A stretch of DNA of 64,000 bases from Daldinia sp. FL1419 (taxonomy: Eukaryota; Ascomycota; Sordariomycetes; Xylariales; Hypoxylaceae): positions 62,001 to 126,000 of the forward strand of contig MU623379.1 in NCBI GenBank assembly GCA_025201765.1, written 5' to 3'. Position numbers and translations under genes: made by a program. The first letter of the stretch is position 1; the number at the start of each line of letters is the position of its first letter. The notes beneath the pieces are model-generated. The model saw nothing but the letters and a program-made list of their open reading frames with translations, did not search any database and was not told the origin of the DNA. Positions 60,171-64,000 of this stretch are shown in pieces.

Positions 60171-61032
60171 TTACTCCGCCGTTTTTTTTGGTATTTTTTA
60201 TTTTTTATTTTTATTCTACTATAGAATTTTTTCCAATTGCTATTATTTTTCGCTAGACTACCGGTGCGCATTATTAATTGTGATGCCGCAGAGCACCTAG
60301 ATAGATGTTTGCGCTCCTTCATTACCCAAGGGTTTTCTTGAATACGTGGTGGTTATCATATACCTATGATACCCCTGATTACAAGAATATGACAGGCAAC
60401 TTGAAGCTCCGACATTTCCCATACGATATCATCGTTATTAAAAACTCGGAGTCTCACTTGAAACCATGAATATTGCTGTTATTTAAGAAAATAAAAATAT
60501 CATCTCGCCGTAGCTTATCCTCCCATTGAATAATACCTAGTTCTTCTATAAAGCCAGTATCGCATCGCAACCGCAAAGACTCTCCCAAGCATGGAATTTA
60601 CTCATGGAAGGAAAAGGACTATTTAATCGACGCTACATTTATATCTTCAGGGTTTGGAGACGTAGCCATCGCCCGTGGTGTCGTAAAAGGGGAGTGTCAG
60701 ATGTATCCAGGAATCGTTCAACATAACCCGCCTTCTTAGTCTACGCCAGGATTTCGCAGGGCCCCAGAGGACACGAGCTAATATCTAGATTAATAATATC
60801 TAGACTAGTCTTCGCTGTAGCTATCTAGAAGCACTAGATAAAGAACCCTATCATAGACCTTGCCGTCGGGCAGCAGGTGACAAAAAATAGGTACGTACCT
60901 ACCCAAGTCACCAAGTACGTGTATATATCCTCACTGTTGCCAGGCAGCCAACCCGTACCCCGCCGCTTAGGTTTATAATATGTTCTAAAAGGTCCTTCCA
61001 ATAACCCCTTATCTGCAGTAGCGCAGTCAAAG

Positions 61033-61122
61033 TGACCGTTGGCCGAGCTGTTGCGGAAGTAGGGACTAGAAAAATCCCCTCGGGGGTTTTTCGTAGGGCT
61101 TGGGTTCGATTCCATTCCAGGG
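61033..61122 (+). repeat. SINE-like segment copy B with A-box and B-box
   Basis: An A-box-like TGGCCGAGCTG (61040-61050), an imperfect anticodon-like hairpin, a CCCCTCGGGG hairpin, GGGTTTTTCG, and the B-box GGTTCGATTCC (61103-61113). The acceptor and T stems do not pair well, so it is not a working tRNA. Confidence 0.5.
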
Positions 61123-61842
61123 CGGCGAGAAGGTCAACTCGTTCAGGTCAAATGGATGGTTCGATTCCAAGTTCCAAGCTTTTTCGACAAGTTTTTTATC
61201 CATTTGTCGATTAATTTTCTCTTTTTGCGCACTTCCTCAATGTAGTAGTAGTTATATATATGCATCTCTTCCTATTTCTTCCCCCCTGGGCGCACAATCT
61301 TCAGCATAACATGCGTATTTTATACTCTCTAGTCATGCCTTGTTCGGTAAGGTGAAAATGAGTTCTACAATCGAGTTGATTCTATCTTACTGCGTAAAAT
61401 TACCTGGGGACGGAGACAATATACTCCCTCCCACGCATGATCCGTTTCCCACAAAATACACTTCGAATGCATGCAAACTACCTATATAGCGAGAACACTT
61501 TTTGCTATAAATTTACAGAATTTCGTAGTAAGCCGTTATTAGGAGTTGCCGTCGTATAAACCCTACTTTATGTAGACTTAAAACTCATCTACTACAAACA
61601 GATATTCGGGGCTAATAAAAAGACATGGGATCAAAGTTATGATTATACGGTTTGCTTGTAAATTTCGATATCTACTCGCTCTATCAACTAATATATTCGC
61701 TAACTCCAATCCAGGTCAAGTTTGAGAACAGGACCAGAGATACTTGAAATACCCTCTATAATGTGATATAAATAAATGCCTCTAGGACTAGATGGCATGG
61801 GGCGTCGCTTAACTAAAACCGAAGATATAGGTATCTAGCCCC

Positions 61843-63235
61843 TTAGTTAAAATTAAAATCTTCGTCAAGTTGGACCAAATCCGTATCTTCATAGAACACA
61901 TCGTTGAAAGTACTATCGTTTCCACCACCGCCTCCCAAGTCAAACATGCTTCCCATTCCGCCGTTGGTGTTGTCTAGGTTGAACAAATCGTCAAAACTTG
62001 TACTAATCTTATCGTCTTCCCCTGGCTGCTGTTGGGGTACCGTTGTATTATTCTGGCCAGCTCCCGCAACGGCCCCTACATCAGCACCGTTTGCTTTAGA
62101 GGGATCGAGTGACGCATCGTTACTAACCCCCTGTGTAGTGAACGACGTTAGATCAAACTCGGGCATTGGAGCTGGGGGCGCGCCCGATGCTTCGTTGCTC
62201 GGCGGCGCCAGGGAGAATTGCATATCTGTGAAACCCAGCGTACTACCTTTCCCCGCCGTATTAGTACCACTGCCTGCGGCGTTGACGGGTACTGGCGTAG
62301 CGTCGAGAGTGGCGTCCTGGGCGGCTTGTGCCGCCGGTGTAGCCTGGACTTGTCTGTTCGATTGGGAATTGGGTGCTGCTGGCTGCGACTGGGCCGTAGC
62401 TGCTGGCCCTATGGCAGGTGGTTGAGGGGGTTGAAGCCTAGGAATTTGTGGCAGAGGCACCGGTGTTACTTTAGGAGGTTGAGCCAGCTTTGGCGAGGGT
62501 TTCGGTAATTGCTTCGGGGAAGGCTTCACTTCATTCTTGATCGGAGGAGTAGCTCTAACCGGTTGTCTGATGGTGCCCGGCGGAACCCGTGGCGATGGCT
62601 TCTTATCCTTAGAGGTCAAGTCCACCACGTCGGTAGACATTCCCATGCCCATGCCCATATCGGGGAATGGGGCTGCCGGTTTGCTCTCCTGCTTAGGAGT
62701 AAAAGCCGGGGTACTCATGCTATGTGCCGCTGAGGACGGTAATTCCATCATTGGTGCCGGTGGTGCTACAGGCTGTGGAGCTGGAGCTGGAGCTGGAGCT
62801 GGAACTGGAGCTGGAACTGGAACTGGAACTGGAGCTGGAGCTGGAACGGGAACGGGAACGGGAGCTCGGGCTGTACGTAGCTTCTCCAAATCTCGCAGAA
62901 TGACGGCCTTGGCCCTGGTCTATCGATCAAGTTAGCCTGGACGAGGCCAGAGACTATACAGCAGGCGAGTACATACAATCTCACTTTCTAGGTCATCTAA
63001 AGCATAATGATACATGGCCACAGAATCTGAAGTCTTTGCGCGTATCGCGTTGTTTGCACTGGCGTTTCTTGGACCCTCCTTGCTATTTGCTCTGAGATGC
63101 TTTCCGGTTTGCACCAACTACGACGATATTGTTAACGAGATCGTTCGTTTCGGGTTATCTTGGTAAAGAGTAACTTACGACCTCATTGAACATCTTGTCT
63201 AGGATCTCAAGAGGATCCTGTCTGGGAGCCGCCAT
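61843..63235 (-). CDS. Proline-rich protein with acidic C-terminus, unrecognised (424 aa)
   Basis: Minus-strand exons are 63235-63179, 63117-62977 and 62919-61843. Introns of 61 and 57 nt have GTAAGT/TAG and GTATGT/TAG ends and phase 0. The first 75 residues are helical and ordered (DPLEILDKMFNEVLQTGKHL, later YHYALDDLESEITRAKAVIL). Then comes a run of Pro-Ala/Pro-Val pairs (about residues 80-110) encoded by a hexamer repeat. The middle is Pro/Ala/Gln-rich and disordered. The end is acidic-aromatic (FDDLFNLDN, DSTFNDVFYEDTDLVQLDEDF). Short helical start plus acidic-aromatic activation-like tail suggests a transcription-complex protein, for example a Mediator Med2-type subunit, but that is a weak guess. 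I do not recognise the family with confidence. Confidence 0.7.
62777..62866 (+). repeat. Coding hexamer repeat, 15 units
   Basis: Units of GGAGCT, GGAACT or GGAACG encode the Pro-Ala/Pro-Val run on the minus strand of the gene at 61843-63235. Confidence 0.9.
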
Positions 63236-64000
63236 CGCGGCTATAGTTCATTCCAAGGTATTTCCAATCGATGGAGGGTAAAGGGTAGGTTCTAGGGCTG
63301 AATTCTTCGAGATAGATTCTTGCAAAGAAGCATTTAGCTATATATTTAGCCAATCATTTATTGGGTATATTTCACCATCTATAGGTACCTAGTTGATGAG
63401 TACAAGGTAAGGAGGTGGTGATATTGCGAAGGTCACAATGGTATGAAGTTACCGTGTAGCAGCTAAGATTTGATTTGTCGTGTAACTTAGCTACTAGTGC
63501 CCACATCGAATAAGGTTACTGGTTCTTATTGCGTAGGGCTGCTACGTTAACCTGTGGCTGGTGGTCTACTAATTATGCACCTAGAAGCGTAGGCATCCGG
63601 GGTACTTAGAAGTACATGTAAGTCCATAGGTACCTATGTATAGTTAAGAAGCCAGAAATGCAACGACTTAATAAAACAAATTATGCCGTAAGATGGGTTG
63701 TCAGACTAGCCTTCCAACTTTATTCAAGTTAAAAAATAAGCGCTCTTCTTGTTTGGGGATAGCAATGAGGCATCCGGTGCGGATACATAAGCAATTTGAA
63801 TGATACCTCATCATGGAAGAGTTGGGTTAATATACAATCAACGGATGGGCTATTTACCTACTTCAGGTACCCGTACCTACTTGAGATGTACACTAGATAA
63901 TTAGGTATCTACTGCATCTGAACTATGTGGGGTATCTGAAGTAACTAAGCGCACATGCGATTCTGAAGGTTGGCAGGCCGGATAGTTAGGTCAATCACCC
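63236..64000. other. Intergenic region to the window end
   Basis: Promoter side of the gene at 61843-63235. It has GGTACC-type motifs near 63385, 63630 and 63870. No gene was seen. Confidence 0.5.

Larger units (their letters stand above)
59362..61842. other. Intergenic region with SINE-like pair
   Basis: A 12-bp tandem repeat at 59495-59538 and two tRNA-like diverged segments at 60125-60170 and 61033-61122. No other gene was supported. Confidence 0.5.

Overview
The window looks like nuclear DNA of a filamentous ascomycete, most likely a sordariomycete. The genes have short introns (about 50-230 nt) with GTRNGT donors, CTAAC/CTRAY branch points and YAG acceptors. Intergenic spaces are long (0.5-3.6 kb). 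One AT-rich island carries a retrotransposon mutated almost purely by C-to-T and G-to-A transitions, which is the footprint of repeat-induced point mutation (RIP). The species cannot be fixed from the sequence.

Layout, left to right. 0-3 kb: a three-exon nuclear-type protein of unknown function (+). 4.8-6.4 kb: the SUMO E1 subunit AOS1 (-), convergent with it. 8.2-10.3 kb: an unrecognised protein with a one-codon first exon and a possible split beta-sandwich domain (+). 11.4-12.3 kb: TIF6/eIF6 (+). 14.5-14.7 kb: an assembly gap of 10 N flanked by a 30-G run and a 30-C run. 14.8-16.2 kb: a coiled-coil protein (+). 16.9-17.4 kb: the complex I B12/NDUFB3 subunit (-). 18.1-19.7 kb: the CCR4-NOT deadenylase POP2/CAF1 (+), followed by a 252-codon open frame in the same frame after its stop. 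22.0-23.5 kb: the GID ubiquitin ligase subunit GID9/FYV10 (-). 27.1-28.2 kb: a CBF1-type bHLH factor (+).

28.7-36.45 kb is an AT-rich, gene-free island. It holds a complete but dead Ty1/copia element at 29511-36330, with 180-bp LTRs and a perfect TTTTC target-site duplication. The two LTRs differ at 26 positions, all transitions.

After the island: 39.2-40.6 kb TIF5/eIF5 (+); 41.6-43.1 kb a secreted GH18 chitinase with a chitin-binding module inside the catalytic domain (-); 45.6-48.0 kb the microtubule bundler ASE1 (+); 49.2-51.3 kb an IRS4-like EH-domain protein (+); 51.9-52.3 kb a small basic/acidic protein (+); 53.7-55.0 kb a tandem PH-domain protein (+); 58.0-59.4 kb a secreted GH5 glycanase (+); 61.8-63.2 kb a proline-rich, acidic-tailed protein (-). 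Between 60.1 and 61.2 kb are two diverged copies of a tRNA-like (SINE-like) segment.

The genes are mostly conserved housekeeping functions (translation initiation, mRNA decay, SUMO and GID ubiquitin pathways, respiration, spindle midzone) plus two secreted polysaccharide hydrolases. I see no biosynthetic cluster or operon-like unit. Gene models were built by hand from splice signals and protein similarity. No tRNA, rRNA or CRISPR could be supported.
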